From Apostichopus japonicus (taxonomy: Eukaryota > Echinodermata > Holothuroidea > Aspidochirotida > Stichopodidae), in assembly GCF_037975245.1 (NCBI RefSeq), contig NC_092569.1:5698501-5762500 (forward strand): a DNA stretch of 64,000 nt. The letters are read 5' to 3'. Below, in pieces: positions 48,491-62,341 of the stretch (within the stretch, counting starts at the first letter, position 1; each line of letters starts with the position of its first letter). The position numbers were made by a program, and so were the translations under genes. The notes beneath the pieces were generated by a model. It did not search any database. It was given only the letters and a program-made list of their open reading frames with translations, and was not told the origin of the DNA.

Positions 48491-51400
48491 TTCAAAGGTC
48501 TAAACAACATGATCACATAGAACATGGACTATACAGGACAGCTGTAAAAGCTAGGATGAGAGAGAAACTTATTATGATCTGTGACAGAAGAACTTTAATC
48601 TACTGTATGTAAGCATAATGGTTAAAATTGCATGCCATTTATTCATGCTGTTGACAAAATTGCTATGATTTGGAATTGTTCCTTTCTCTTTTTTATTAAG
48701 TTCTTTCTTTCTTTCGTACTTTCTTTTTGATGCTTCTGGTTTTTGACCTTGGACAGGGTTTCAACTTTTGCCTAAAGGGAATTCTATGTACTGTAATAAC
48801 GATGAATTTGGTATGTGTATTCATATTCCGATGCATCCAATTATGCAACACAAGGGATGCAAAATTTGAATGAGCAAGGTAGAACGTGACAACTGTTTGC
48901 TCCGACGACGTTAAACTTTTGCTTCGTGATGATGATGATATAACTTCACACAAACATTTTCTTGAAAGCAGTGAGCTGGAAGTGAAAGAAAATTCATGCT
49001 TGTACATGTGTGTTCCTAGTTCACAAATTTCAATTAAACTCACTCCTGAATTATTCTGTTTACTACCAGTGAATATATATAGAAATGAATAAAACATTCT
49101 CTTAAAATATGACTGAAAATTCTATCCACTTAAATTCTTTGACAAGATACTTCCACGACGTTTGAGAAAACACTTTATTCAAGCTCAAACAGCAGCAATG
49201 CAACTTCCCATTAAATTGTAATAATTAACTTGTACCTGCCTGTGCAAAGAAATACCAAGCAATATGACCACTGAAAGTTAATATCACAGTTAACAAACAG
49301 ATGCATCATCCTTCGTTTGTCCAGAGCTCTTTTGTAGAACTTCAACTTGGCTACAAATGTTTAGTTAGTAGAGAGAGGGGGGGGGGGGGGGGTATGGGAA
49401 GAGTGGAATGAGGGAACAGGGATTTCATCATGGGATTTTGCCAGCTCCCTCCTCGTTGTAATAGCCTATCAAGGCTCATATCTCATTGTCCAAAAGGTTC
49501 ATTAATTTTGGAACTAATCCCAATCGACAAAGCTAGTAGGTGTTACACTGGATGTGTGAGACTTCCTTAAAACTTTAAAAAAGAAAATTTTTGAGTCAGT
49601 CCTTAAACGTCATAGTCGCTTGAGTCAAGTAGCTCGCCCACAGCTGAGGTTTTTTATTACCAACAGGTCTACAGTACTGTAGGTCATCTCTGTACTTCGC
49701 CCATTAAAAGTTTTCCAATTTTTCACATGGAGGGAGAGGGGGGGAGGGTGGGAGCGGAAACCAGACAATATTAAATTCAAAGAAACTGATGATGGTGAAA
49801 TTATACCAAATACGAATGTTTTCAAAGTTGTGGAAAGGAATGCTGTGCAAAAAACAAAACACAAGAAACAATATCCTGATGAACAAGATGAGCAAAAAAA
49901 ATTGAATGGTAGAATTGGAAGGAATTGAAGAGGGCAGTAACCTGTATGTAGGTCATAGGGGGAGGAGGGCGGGAACAATTTGCTAAAATGTTAACTACCA
50001 AGTCTTATTTAGTTGGGTAGAAGGGAAAGTGTGTGCATATTCATGAGAACTGGAGATAGGAGGCAAAGTTAATTTCGGTTATTCTGGCATAAACTACATT
50101 TTGAGGATGACTTTCAACAGACTTCAAAGGTACAACAAACAAGCAACTTTGAAAACAGATGATTTTCTATAAATATATCTCTTCAAGTTTTCAGGTTTAA
50201 AGCTATTGTATTCCACTCACTTGCCTAAAATTGATCCCTGTAAGGCTGAATTTAAGTAATATATATATCTACTTTTCAGTCCAGTCTTTAGCTGTTAACA
50301 TTAATCTATTGTTTCACAAATTCAACAAGCTCTATCAAGCATGCGCTTGAACTTGTACGAACAACATCCGATAACCCATTTTTTAATGCATTGTAAACAT
50401 GCTATTTGAGCGCCATTGAAGTCTAAATGTTTTCCTACTGACATTAGTATTGCTTCCGAGTGAGCTGACCTAATGGTCTGTTTGATTAGACTTCAGTACA
50501 AGCAATACAGCTTCTTGGATTGATGGGGCCCCCTAATGTTAAACAGTAATTTCTCCAAGAAAGTAAAAGAGTTGCTATAAGAGTTGTATACAACCTGGAC
50601 TAGCTGTGTTCTTAATGTTCAATACCATTTCAAGATTAATGTTGCATCTATACAGACATCCTGTAACTTTTATATTTTTTATCAAAATTGCTAATTATTA
50701 ATAAACCACAACTTTCTGCAAATACTGAGGCAATATACATCACCATTAGCCCCCACACTCGACTTAAAAAAACTGCAAAAGGGAACCCCTGTAATAAAAT
50801 TTGCACTGCCTCATCTTGTTTGTATAGATCATCTCATTGTACACACATGTTATAGCTCTCGGGCTCCAGTAAGTGCAAGTTAAATCCCAATGTAATTGGC
50901 ACAATAACATGTGACATCATGCGTGTTCACGCTCATGTATTTGTTTGTGATTACTCAAAATAATATGAAGGCAATCATGTAAATTAGAAATCCGACCCAG
51001 TCTTGCTTGGTACATTACAGTGTCATGCTATGGTAAAAATTATAGACTTCTAAACATTTTAACATTTATGAACTTTTTTTCCCTTGTAGTTTAATTACAA
51101 TCAGGTTTAGTGTTTTTCCATTTAAATTGGTATTATAAAGCATAATTTCCGTATAGTTCAAATTTACAAATGTTTGGACAAAGTTATGAAGAACTGTTGC
51201 ATTCCATTATCATAAATTCAGTGTGACAAAAATCATCAGTCCTGACATGAAATATCTTTGGAGGCATTGTATTCCAGCAAAGAGAGCTTTGGAGATAAGT
51301 GTAGTCCAGTAAAAAGGGCTTTGGAGGTACATCTAGTCCAGTAAAGAAAGCTTCAAATGAAGGTCTAATCACACATTTATACATACACTGAAAATTGAGG

Positions 51401-53599
51401 TTACATTAGTGTAATAACTGAAACGTTCCACACGCATGATTGAATTCATCTATATATCTCATATAGACCCTTTTTGTGATAGAATAGATCACTCAAACCG
51501 CTAATGGATACATGTGTATGTTAGTAAAAATACATGAACTAATACATGTACTTCATCATGGTGAGGAGTCGTGTTTTACTTACTGTAGCAAGCGTAAAAT
51601 TTCGCACAGCTGGTTTCTGTGTTATATAATGCCATTACTGCATACATACAGTGTATATGCATGCATGCATTCATGCCTCCCCACCTGATTGTCTACAAGA
51701 TTCAAACCCTGTTTTTAATTTTTTTAAACAATTTTTTAAAATTTTAATATTCAGAATGGACATGTATAGTAACTTTGTCACGGTAATGTGGCGATACAAG
51801 CAACAAGCAAATATATATGTTTGTGTGCGAATATATATACATATCTGTCAATATCAGGATAATTTTTTCTACTACTGTACCTTCACAATAACAAAAGGGT
51901 CAACTCATATCAATATCGTGTAAAAAGTGATGAAAATCCCCACAAATGCACTCCTTTATACATAGAATTGTAAATTTTAAGTAAATACACTGTTATGATG
52001 TCTGTATGCATGCTATAAAACAAAGGACCATTATGTAAATCATGCCTATTAAGATCAGATCTTGCTGAGCCTGTTTAAACTTGTTCTTGACATTCATTTT
52101 AATGCTGATAGAGCACTGCTTTATACTGCTACTGTATGTACAGTGTGCATGCTTCTAACTTCTGCTGATCAATCTGAAATAGTCATATCACCTTCAAACA
52201 TAATTGAATACTCTTCAGTCAATTTTGCTGACAGGTATACGGGCAATGCCTCATCAGACGTCTTGTGAAATGGTGGGGGGGGGGGGGTTAATTCATGAAT
52301 AGAAGTGTAAAACTAAAAGCATAAAAAAGATGTCATCTTATTATTTTTTCAGATACTAAGAGTTGCATATTTCCTAGTCATTTTTTCAGAAAATGTAGAA
52401 GTAATCTCCAACCAAACAGCCTAGCTACTCTAGTCACATACACCCCTCACTTTTCTGGTAGCAGCAGATATTGTATCTAGATGCAGAATACACACAGTTA
52501 GTCAAGTTAGTCAAAACCCCGAAAAACTGTTTTTTTTTCCCCTTCTAAATTCATTAATTCTGTCATCAAACTGTATTTCATGGTTCTGAATTGGATTGCC
52601 CTTTGTTGTGAAGAAAGGAACTTACAACTCACATATTAAATGGTATGTGGATATTGTTCCGTGACGGTTAAAAGGAATAACTACAAAACTGCAGTACTAG
52701 GCATAAAAATTCACTGTATTTTATCTTTCTGTAGTACTGTAGAACCATCCTTTATGTAGTTACTGTCCATTACTCAGAGTACTCTGAGAGAGTAATCAAT
52801 TTAAATTCAACACAGAAAATTATATATAAATCTTATGACAGTATGTTGAAGGTGACTCAAACCTTGCAAACATCATCATTGCTTTATGTGATAAAGATAA
52901 CTATCATGAACAAAGAACTTAAGAAAAACAGTGTTCTATTTTGAGGAGATAACACAGATTTTAATGTTCCTTCAGGAACAATGCTGAAATGACCCGATAA
53001 CGTCTAACCATGACATCATCCAGCCACTTGTGCGTCAATGCTTTAAATGTCTTTTCCTTTCTAAGCTATTACAAATGGTTCATTTCTGTAATGGAGATGA
53101 TGGGTTCTGCAAATGCCAAATCTAAAATAACAAAGTTCATAACATGACCTAAAGATAATAACACTGGCTTCATTGTTATACTGCCTGAATGTAGAAAGTT
53201 CAAATCCGAATATACACCTTTGAAAAGAATCAGGGCAAGTTCTCGATTAATCGTAGCTACCAGGTTTTCCTCCAGATTGAGAAACTATTACACTTGAAGT
53301 GAACCAAACTGCTAACATTTCTTTGAGTCTTAACATGGCTTTGCCATCAAGTAGTCTCGGTTTGAATATTTGTTTCTCTCTTTGGGGGGGATTGAAGTGG
53401 AGAGGGGAGACTTCTGGTGTCATGCTCAATAGTGATATGTTCACAGTACTGTAGCCTGCGATTCAAGCTAGGCTAATGGCCTTTTGGGTGGTGTTCTCCA
53501 CTCTGCATTATTTATTCTTGCCACAAGGCTTGTCAAATATGAAGACTTTCTGAGACTTACAATGCATCCATAGTGCACACTGGCTCCCTTGCATCTCTG
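48491..53599. other. Non-coding stretch, no gene seen
   Basis: This is AT-rich sequence with G16 at 49377-49392, G13 at 52275-52287 and a three-copy direct repeat at 51244-51355. Open frames at 48696-49097 and 49625-49978 run over purine- or pyrimidine-rich DNA and look like chance. Confidence 0.4.
51244..51355. repeat. Three diverged tandem units, about 35 bp
   Basis: CTTTGGAGG(C/T)A..AGTCCAG(T/C)AAA(G/A)A..GCTTTGGAG recurs three times with a period of about 35 bp. Nothing else is seen in this stretch. Confidence 0.6.
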
Positions 53600-54108
53600 T
53601 ATCATCTACAATGTCAGTCTACAGGCATAACAGATGTATAAACCACGTTAAATTGAGACATAAACCTCCAATATTAAATGTTTTTAAGGCACTCCTTAAA
53701 ACTTACCTTTTTGAAAGTATGATTCTTTTTAAACCTCCAGTCATATTGTTTGTGTTACCATCTTGCCATCTTTTGATTGTTGTATATTAAAATTTATTTT
53801 CTATTTATATTTTGATAGTCTTATTGTTACTAATTTTCGGCTGTAATAGTTTAGTATTTTAGTTTTATTGTATGCTGTCATATTTTATTGCTTTCGTCTT
53901 TAATTTCTGAATTTTAATGTTTTTAATAATTATTGTTAAGTTATTTATTTCTATAATTCTTAGGATGCAATATTTTTAGGCTGTAATATTTTTAAGCTGT
54001 AATATTTTTAAGTTGTATTTTTTTTTTGCGATTCTGTGAAGTGCTTTGAGATCATTCTTTTGATGTAAAGCACTATATAAGAATAAATTATTATTATTAT
54101 TATAATAA
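53600..54108 (+). mobile_element. 3' end of a decayed non-LTR retrotransposon (LINE)
   Basis: Frame 53641-53760 reads NHVKLRHKPPILNVFKALLK then TYLFESM. This resembles the FK..LKT.LF segment often found at the C-terminus of CR1/L2-like reverse-transcriptase proteins. About 300 bp later comes GTGCTTTGAGATCATTC, then AAAGCACTATATAAGAATAAATTATTATT, the tail layout typical of such LINEs. The body and catalytic motifs are absent. Confidence 0.45.
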
Positions 54109-57100
54109 TCAGTGAGAATAATCGACAATATACTGTACAAAATTTTGGAGCCCATGGATAGACAATTCATAATATCATCGTATCCGGTCAGCCTCTCGGC
54201 ATTTCCATAATTCTCTCTCCATCTACCAGAATGAAAAGTGCAAGGGACATATATATCTCTCACACGGTTGATTTCATATGTAGCCTCCAATTGCTCCCTA
54301 CTGATGCCCTGTTTTTGCCCCCCTGCAAGAGACCATGATTAGATTACGACGGTTGTATAGTCTCTTAACGAACCGAAAACTTTGTTTCTGAAATATTCCC
54401 TTCACCATATTAAGTTTTATGATCAAAGGCTAAATAACAGCTCTATGAAACAAAGGAGTAACAATGTCAGCAAAACAATATGAACAATAGCTGGATGATT
54501 GTTGCATTAAAGAACAGGCAAGGTTTTGACAGTATTTTTCAGCAGTATATGGATTCCAAGGCAGCCATAAATGGTATCAAAGAACGGGTTGATTGCAGGA
54601 TTCAGGGTTGTTTCCCGGCTTCATAAATCACACACATATATATACTGTACCGGCATACATGAGATTAATCATGCGTGTACAGTAGTATCAAAACAAGAAC
54701 ACTTCATATGTATCTCAAGGATAGAAATTTTTGTCCCCCCCCCCCCCAAAAAAAAGAAATTAAAGAAAAATAAAAGTACGGCCAATAGATTTCTCCAAAG
54801 TTTCTCCAAAAATGACAATAATGTTGAATCGTATTTCAAACATATCTGCCATGTTATCAGAAATGTAATTCCAATTTCGATTTTTTGTCTTTTTTTCCAA
54901 AATTTTAGTATTTCCTTACTTGATTTTTCTAACGATAGGCTTGAGAATCCTACCAGCCTATCATGCCTATTATGATATTTTTATTTGTCTGGCATTTTGT
55001 TCCAACCAATTCTTCTCTGGCCATCACAGAAAGTAATAATGGATTCCTAATTGGCTATTTTATACTGATTAGGTTTAAAATCAAATAAAAGACAAGAATC
55101 CTCATTGTGAAGTCAGATAGACTGGCACTTACAAACTGAAAAAAAGAGTCTACAACTCATAAGGGTGGCAGATTCTTTAAAATTCCAGGGATATCTAAGT
55201 TTCCATATAGTTGAGACACTGACTTTACATACACAGCTTGTAAACTGTCCTTGTTCAACAGTCTAGCAGATGTTAAGTACATACAATTAGCCAATTAGTG
55301 TTGAAAGTTGGCAATGTTACAAAGTCTGATACCAATGCATGCAGCTCTATTTGATGTGAAATTAACACAGTAAAGCCACACATGAGAAGCCACCTGATAA
55401 CATAACACTTCTTCTATACATGTGCTTTGTAATACCTTACTAAGCTACTATGCCGTATATATGTCCTAATTAACTTCACTACATGTCATATATTGGCCAT
55501 AAAATAGGAGATGTAATCTATTTAAACCATGGGTGGCAAGGACAATTTGCTGTCTGAAAAAACAAAGAGAAAAGGCAAATTACATATAAAAGAGGCAGTT
55601 CACGCATCATCGAAGCTATGTCGGAAAAACATTGAATGCAGACTCTCATGAAGACAGTTATTCAGCTTTCCTAGGTCAAAAAATGTGGGTGGTGGGTGGG
55701 GGGAGGGAGGGGAGGGGTGTACCTGTCTTCTGAGACAGGATTAATATTCATATTACCATACCATAATTTTGTGTAATTCTGATGCCTTGAAATTCACAAG
55801 TTTGTCTACAGACTTCCTGTTAAATCTTTCATTAACTCATACAATATTTCTGTTCTTTACTTGGGTTTGATTACTATCAATTTTTTGGGTCACAACTGCA
55901 CACAGATGAAGTTTCACACCAATTTCTGTTTTGAAACATTCAAATAAATTTAATAACTGATTGTGTACACAGTGATTGACACACTAAAATAACCAGATAT
56001 AATTCCTAGTTACTCAAAGCAAGACAGTTATATAATAAGTAAATAGTACGGAATGATAATTGATGTGTGCCCATTGGACTTCCAGCCGCTGCTTATATGG
56101 TTATGTCTAATCTGTTGCCATGGTAATACACAAGTTTAAGGACATAATAATTGTAGGTATGTTGCATTAAGGGAATTTACAACTACTGTAAATGTTAAAG
56201 ACCCCAAGAATTCACACTTTTCAAACCACATAAGTCAACTCCTATACTTAAGGTCAGGCAAACGTTCACATGTATACGATGCACCTAGCCTAGCCGACTT
56301 CACAGAAAATATCTATATATATACAAGAAACCAGGTGTTGGAAGCTAGCTGGATTCGAGTGTACAAACGTTGAGCCGAGACAGCTAAGAGGCGTGTGAAG
56401 TAATTAAGTACTGCCATTTTGAAACTGGTAATACCAGCTAAATGCACCTTTCTGAGAGAGCAGACAAAACTCCATGGAGAGTGTACAGAAAACACAGTCA
56501 TCGCAAAGTAACTTGACCATCTCCGGCGGTTAAAAAAACCCAAAAAATCTGCAGACTCCTGACATGCACGTCACAGAGACCTAAATCCGTGCAGCCTTGC
56601 AAAACGATTACAGAATTCACTTTGATTCCACGTCCATCAAGCAAGCAAGCAAGATAAACCTTCATTGCCCGCCATCCACAGACAACCGAAAATACTTTAA
56701 CTCCGGGGCAAACGAGCAGAACAGCCTTCTTAAGTGGTTTACCTAATAACTTTCTCAGTCATCTACTCAAGATAAAGGTCAAGTTCTTCTGTTTTCTCAA
56801 CAGTGAAGGTTCTGAGTATTCGATGATGGAACCCAGTCATATCACAAAGCTTTCCACCCACCCAGAGTAATTTTTGATGTTCTGCAAATTGGCAGATGGA
56901 TATATGATAAATGTTCTCTCAACATATATCGACAACATGAAACGAAACCATCGCGTTTCTTGCCAAAGGTGCGTGAAACATCTAGTAAAGCTTTGATAGC
57001 CTCTGGACATTCAATCGACTTGGCTCTTGAAAATCGCCTCGACTAAAAAAAAAAATTTTGGTGGAGACTTTTCACAATTTTTGGGAGAGATTCCAGGAGT

Positions 57101-57548
57101 ATTCCAATACTAAAGTTTGACAATATAATCCAAGGTCATTTATTTCTTTTAGTAGTATTAGCATGGCTTTTGCAAACCCTGAATTTACAGTGAATAAAGT
57201 GTTTCTTCTCAGGCATCCATGTAGCATGCCTTCATCCACCCTCATAGACCACATCGTCTCATAAATCAGTCTCCTCCTACACAGGTATACATACTTTTCG
57301 GTTTCTTATTCAAAGTGAACCATTTCAAAGCATGTTGTGTCAAATCAAAGCAAAAACCAATCTCAAAACTTTTGCCAACATTTTCTTTTTTTTGGGGTAT
57401 CAAATTTTTAAAGAGAATTTGCTAACTTGAAAATACATCAATATTCATGAAATCTTCCATCAACCAAACTAGCTGTGCTGAGTGGTGCCATTACTGCACT
57501 CTGGTTCAAGTACCTCATAGTCAAATGTATGAATCGTAAATACATTAC

Positions 57549-57619
<71 letters not shown>

Positions 57620-59099
57620 CTTCTAAAGGGTTTCCAGTTGGGTAACCTACAGGTTGTGACTGAGGTCTTATGTTCATCATTAAAGTGTGTCAAAACAATA
57701 TCAACTTTGAGAACATATTTATATTAGAATAGATTCACAACAAAACCCCCACCCCCACAAACACACACATATACACAGATACCTTCCATCCCAAACTAAG
57801 AATTACATCTCACTTTTTGAAACTAATTTCATTTGAATACTTTGAATGATTTTAGATTCACTGCAGCCCAAGATACTTTTTTCTTCAACAAAATTTTCAT
57901 TCTCTGCCTTCCAAATTCGTCTGCAAATTTCCTTCCCCAGATGCAGCAGCAAGTCAACTCAAGGTAGTACTACTTTAAGTCTAATTTTACATATCTTCTG
58001 TAGTTTTAACTTGCATCATCATAGCCTCAAATTACCCTAACATCCTGCACTGCAACCTTCATGACACTTTAACCAAGTCTTCATAAATTTGATTTGAACA
58101 AAACAGTGGTAACTTACAATTATGCTCAGATTAAAAACAACCTTCACATTATCGCTGCTTCAATAGAAAATTTCTTTTCATCAATCCATCTTTTTTTCCA
58201 TTGTTTTTATTTCAAGGCGACTAACCGAAAGATTCGTTTCTCGAAACTCTCATATTCGCGAACGTTACCCGAAATATCGTCGCTCTTCTCACGGTGGTGA
58301 TCCCAAATTCATTTCCTTCACTCTCCTAGATCATATTCGGGAGAAAATGTTTTGAATTCTTTTTTTTTGATCATGAATAAACAAAAGAAGAAGAAGCGGT
58401 GAAAATCCGAATAGCTGTCAAGAGATGCTGCGATATCTATCCCATAAAGCCATAGATGAAGGAGTGTTATATCTCCACAGCAATCCAGCCGTTGGAAAAC
58501 TATATAGTACTGAACTGCGATTGGATTCTAGCCAAGGCAGTGCCTGGGAACACCGATTTCCGATTTTTTGCTGCAAGACATAAATCTCAAGCAGAGGATG
58601 GAAGTTATCCTGTGTTGCTGGGAATCCATAGTAATTAAGGGAATATCTCTCACATTCACACACACACACAGAACTACAGGGTGGGTACTAACAGTATCAC
58701 ACTGATGAGAACCTAGACAATGTTAAATGAACACCTCACTCACTGGTCTATGTATCTACTGATGCAGAAAATAAGTACAGCCAAGGTATTTCATGTATCA
58801 TGCTCCTCCATTGATCATGATAAATATTTTGAAAGTCACAGATCTGTAATGAAAACGTTTGGCACATACTCTCTTTCTTCCTTTTTTCCAATTCCCTCCC
58901 CCTCCCCTGGGCCCATTGTTTTCATTAATACTATGCTCATTTCTCATTAACAGAGGTCCACTCTGGTGGATTACAATGTGATGCTAATAAGGAAGGCTAA
59001 ATTTTTGCCACAGTGAGAGTTTTGCAATGGGTTTACATCAGTTTGGGGCTGTAGTTAAACGATGAGTTTGTTCTTCTGTATCACTCTGAGTGAGTCATG
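54109..59099. other. Non-coding stretch, no gene seen
   Basis: Contains C-run sequence near 54737, GGGAGG low-complexity DNA near 55695-55720 and a TA microsatellite at 57555-57616. A CpG-denser patch lies at 58206-58300, followed by overlapping short open frames at 58380-58640 on both strands. No splice-supported coding exon is recognised. Confidence 0.4.
57555..57616. repeat. (TA)n microsatellite, about 31 repeats
   Basis: An uninterrupted TATATA run of about 62 bp. Confidence 0.97.
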
Positions 59100-59107
59100 G
59101 TATATTT

Positions 59108-60306
59108 TAGTGTTTGCACGGGTTATCAGGGTACCCGGGTACCCGCCCGACGCGATACTACCTGGTTCCTAATTTATTACCCGAATCCTAAGCAAAGTGT
59201 GATTTAAAAAAATTTTAAAAATGGCAAACCGACGGTTAGGCAGATTTCCCATTGACTTAGTGTGGTGTTAGGCTACAATGTGGTCGAAGATAACAGCAAT
59301 AACGAAGGGGCCCGCTCGACGCGATACTACCCGGTTCCTAATTTATTACCCGAATCATACGCAAAGTGTGATTGTTTAAAAAAAAATGCAAACCGATGGT
59401 TAGGCTGATCTCCCATTGACTTAGTGTGTTGTTAGGCTACCATGTGCTCGAAGATAACAGCAATAACGAAAGCTTTCCATAGATATATATCTTATAACTG
59501 CGTCACAATTTCAGCTAATAAATAGATGGCTAGGCTAGACTACCCCCATTGACTTAGTGTGGTGTTAGGCAACCATGTGGTCGAACGTAACAGCAATAAC
59601 GAAAGTATTCCATGGATGTCTTATAACTGCGTCACAACTCCAGCAAATAAACAGATGGTTAGGCTTAGCTAGATTTCTCATTGACTTAGTGTGGTGTTAG
59701 GCTACCATGTGGAAGAAATTATTATTTATTCATTCGTTTATTTCAAAGAAGGAAAGGCTGACAAGGAATTTTACGCGATGTTTATGGATTATAGACGGGA
59801 TAACTAAAAAATAGTAATCGCAAGTGGCTTTTTACTAATCGTGTATTCCAAATGCGATCAAATTGCGCGAATCGCGCAATCTCGCGGCTAATGCGAACCC
59901 TGGGCTTGCATAATAGATAGTAGTAGTAGTAACAACTGTTTAAGAGCTAAATTTGATATTTATATGGTTTGATCCAATAGACGTGCACGAGCTAGCATAA
60001 GCAGCGGCGGCAGTGCGATGTTAGTAGTAATTATAATTATAATTAAATAATTAATTTATTAACAAGTTAATGAAAGAAACAGAAGCAAATTAAAATTATT
60101 GAGGGAGGTTTTATACCTTATCTTACACCTACGTATTTGAACATGAAAACATTGTCAGTTGAGAATATAATGCATTTATTACAGCATCCAATATGTAATT
60201 TCTTGAAAATTGTGATACACGAGGGTAAACAATTTTTTCTCGGGTACCCGACGGGTAACGGCCCTCGGGTACCCGGTTCCCGATTTTTGGACCCGTGTAA
60301 ACACTA
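59108..60306. mobile_element. Non-autonomous hAT-like element, 1.2 kb
   Basis: The left end TAGTGTTTGCACGGGT and the right end (reverse complement TAGTGTTTACACGGGT) match at 15 of 16 bases. The flanks GTATATTT (59100-59107) and GTATAATT (60307-60314) form an 8-bp target duplication with one change. Subterminal regions repeat GGGTACCC. The interior has a tandem module (GACTTAGTGTGGTGTTAGGC, CATGTGGTCGAAGATAACAG) in three or four copies, shared with the element at 37900-39778. No transposase frame is seen. Confidence 0.85.
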
Positions 60307-60518
60307 GTATAATTACACATATGGTGGCTCCCAAACCAACAGAGGGCGCTGTTGCATTAGGACTTTCATACCTAGTACCATGAACGTTGACAATTAAGCT
60401 GCTTAAATAGTGCCGTCAGCATGGAATCACCAGCAGTAGTAGCATGTCGGTATCAGAAGGTAATCCCTAGAAATATATATTCAATATGTATTTAATATAT
60501 ATTCAAAATATATATTCA

Positions 60519-60701
60519 ATCATAAGGTCCCGAGCTCCAGTCACTCAAAGATTAATGTATGTTGTCCAGTTACAGTTGTTGACAAGTGACAATTCATCAT
60601 CATGGACGTTAAATATGAATCTGAGAGACTGACTTCGGTCAGCTTGCGGATTTGATAAGCCAATGATGGCTTCTTCCCGAGTTCCTGCTTGCAGGAGGAC
60701 T
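60519..60701 (+). mobile_element. SINE copy, 5'-truncated
   Basis: From AATCATAAGGTC onward this matches the SINE at 15419-15645: TTAATGTAT, GTCCAGTTACAG, ACGTTAAATATGAATCTGAG, GACTTCGGTC and GAGTTCCTGCTTGCAGGAGG. The A-box part of the tRNA head is missing; a TATTCA-rich stretch borders the break. It ends in A-rich sequence. Confidence 0.8.
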
Positions 60702-62341
60702 AAAAAAAATACATATGTTACAAACTTTTGCGTAGTTAGTGATGAGGTCAAGTCAAACAGAATGTTTTTAACTAGTGTTCGTTCGATTATTCTTACACAG
60801 AAAATACTGATTACCGATTATTTTTTTCATAATCGGCCGATTTTGATTCCGATTATTTGAAAAAGAGAAAATATCCCGTTTATACAAAATCGCCAATAAA
60901 GTATGTGATAGAAACAATTATTGTTGTGATTTTCCTCTATTTTCTTTTTGCTTTAATTGTAAAAAAAAAGGCTCTTATGTATCCTTTCGTATGTACCAAA
61001 TCACCTCTGGAGTTTTTAAAATTTTCCAAACTACAAAAATTTGACATCCTACCTAGTAGGCACTGTGCTAAGCGAATGGCCTAACCACCTCAACGTGTAT
61101 GTCACCTGTTAATGGCTTGAAATGGGCTAAGAATAGTTACTCAAAATATCCATCTCAAAAAGTATCACAGACAAACCATCCATCTTCAATCTTTGACAAA
61201 GTGAAAATTTTAATTACATATTTCTTGCATTCCAACATTATTTTGTACTTATTTTCAGTATTATTCCATTTATGAACAAATAGAAATGTTACGAACTTGA
61301 AGTTAAACATCCTTATTCGTTACCTATTTAACTCCATTCAAGTTCAATTAGAAAATGTAAGCTTAGGCCAATCAAACTGAAAAGCAAATTGTACCATAGT
61401 AACTTGTTTATAATTACTGTAGAATGTTACCAGATTGATGTAAAGAAATCAAAACAACTTAAAACTACTCCAATATTGTTTTTTCACATGAAAAATTCGC
61501 ATTTACTTGAGCATAATTGATTTGGGCAAAATTGTAGACGGTATTCCGAAACCTGTTTACTATGTAACAACCTAGTGTTAGGCTTAATGTGACGGCTATG
61601 GATTCGAGGCATATCAGCATTTCTGCCGAAATTAAATTATTTTTGAGGGCATTGCGGCAAACATCGAAGGGTTTAAAAAATGGAGAAAAGAGGGTTCATG
61701 GTAAAAGGGAGGTGATGGGCAGGGAAGTATGGCCCTTTGCAAATTGTGAGAAAAAGAAACATTGAGTTACAAATTAGTGCATCAAATACTGCACTACGGA
61801 GCATGTCATGCCTAAATATAACCCATACTCCGCTAGTCAATATAGGCCTCACATATCCAGCACATTCGTTAATTCGCGAAATTGGTATTTTTACCGTGCT
61901 TACTGTGCCAAGAAACATTGAAGTCACTAACCACGAGGGAAGCAAAATTGGCGACCCTGGCAGCCTAATATGATGAAATAACATTGTGAAAGACGTATAG
62001 AGGGTGTCTTTATTTTAATGTTTTGTAGTAAAAGAACAAACCTAATACATCAGTCGATATTTTCACCTTCCATGTTTTTCAAATCTCAGATCAAGATTGT
62101 GGTAAACATAGAGCTAAGTTCTGACTACTGTGTCATTAAACAGTTTAATTCCAATTTGTTACACACCTCAAATTTACATGTGATGTTTAATACATGTGTA
62201 TACACTTTAGTTTGAAAAACCTTTGGAAGTTGAGATGCTTAATTTTCTCCTTACACTTTCAATTTTAGTAGGCTAAATGGACAGATCATATTTTTCACAT
62301 ACCATGTCTTTCCTGTAATGGGCTGCAATTGTTCAGGCTTG
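60702..62341. other. Non-coding stretch, no gene seen
   Basis: AT-rich sequence to about 61550, then a somewhat CpG-richer part (61550-61980) with overlapping open frames on both strands and no domain or splice support. Confidence 0.4.

Noticed and set aside
49625-49978. 117-codon minus-strand frame
   Set aside because: It runs across GGGAGG-rich low-complexity DNA and is rich in Pro, Phe and Ser from that bias.
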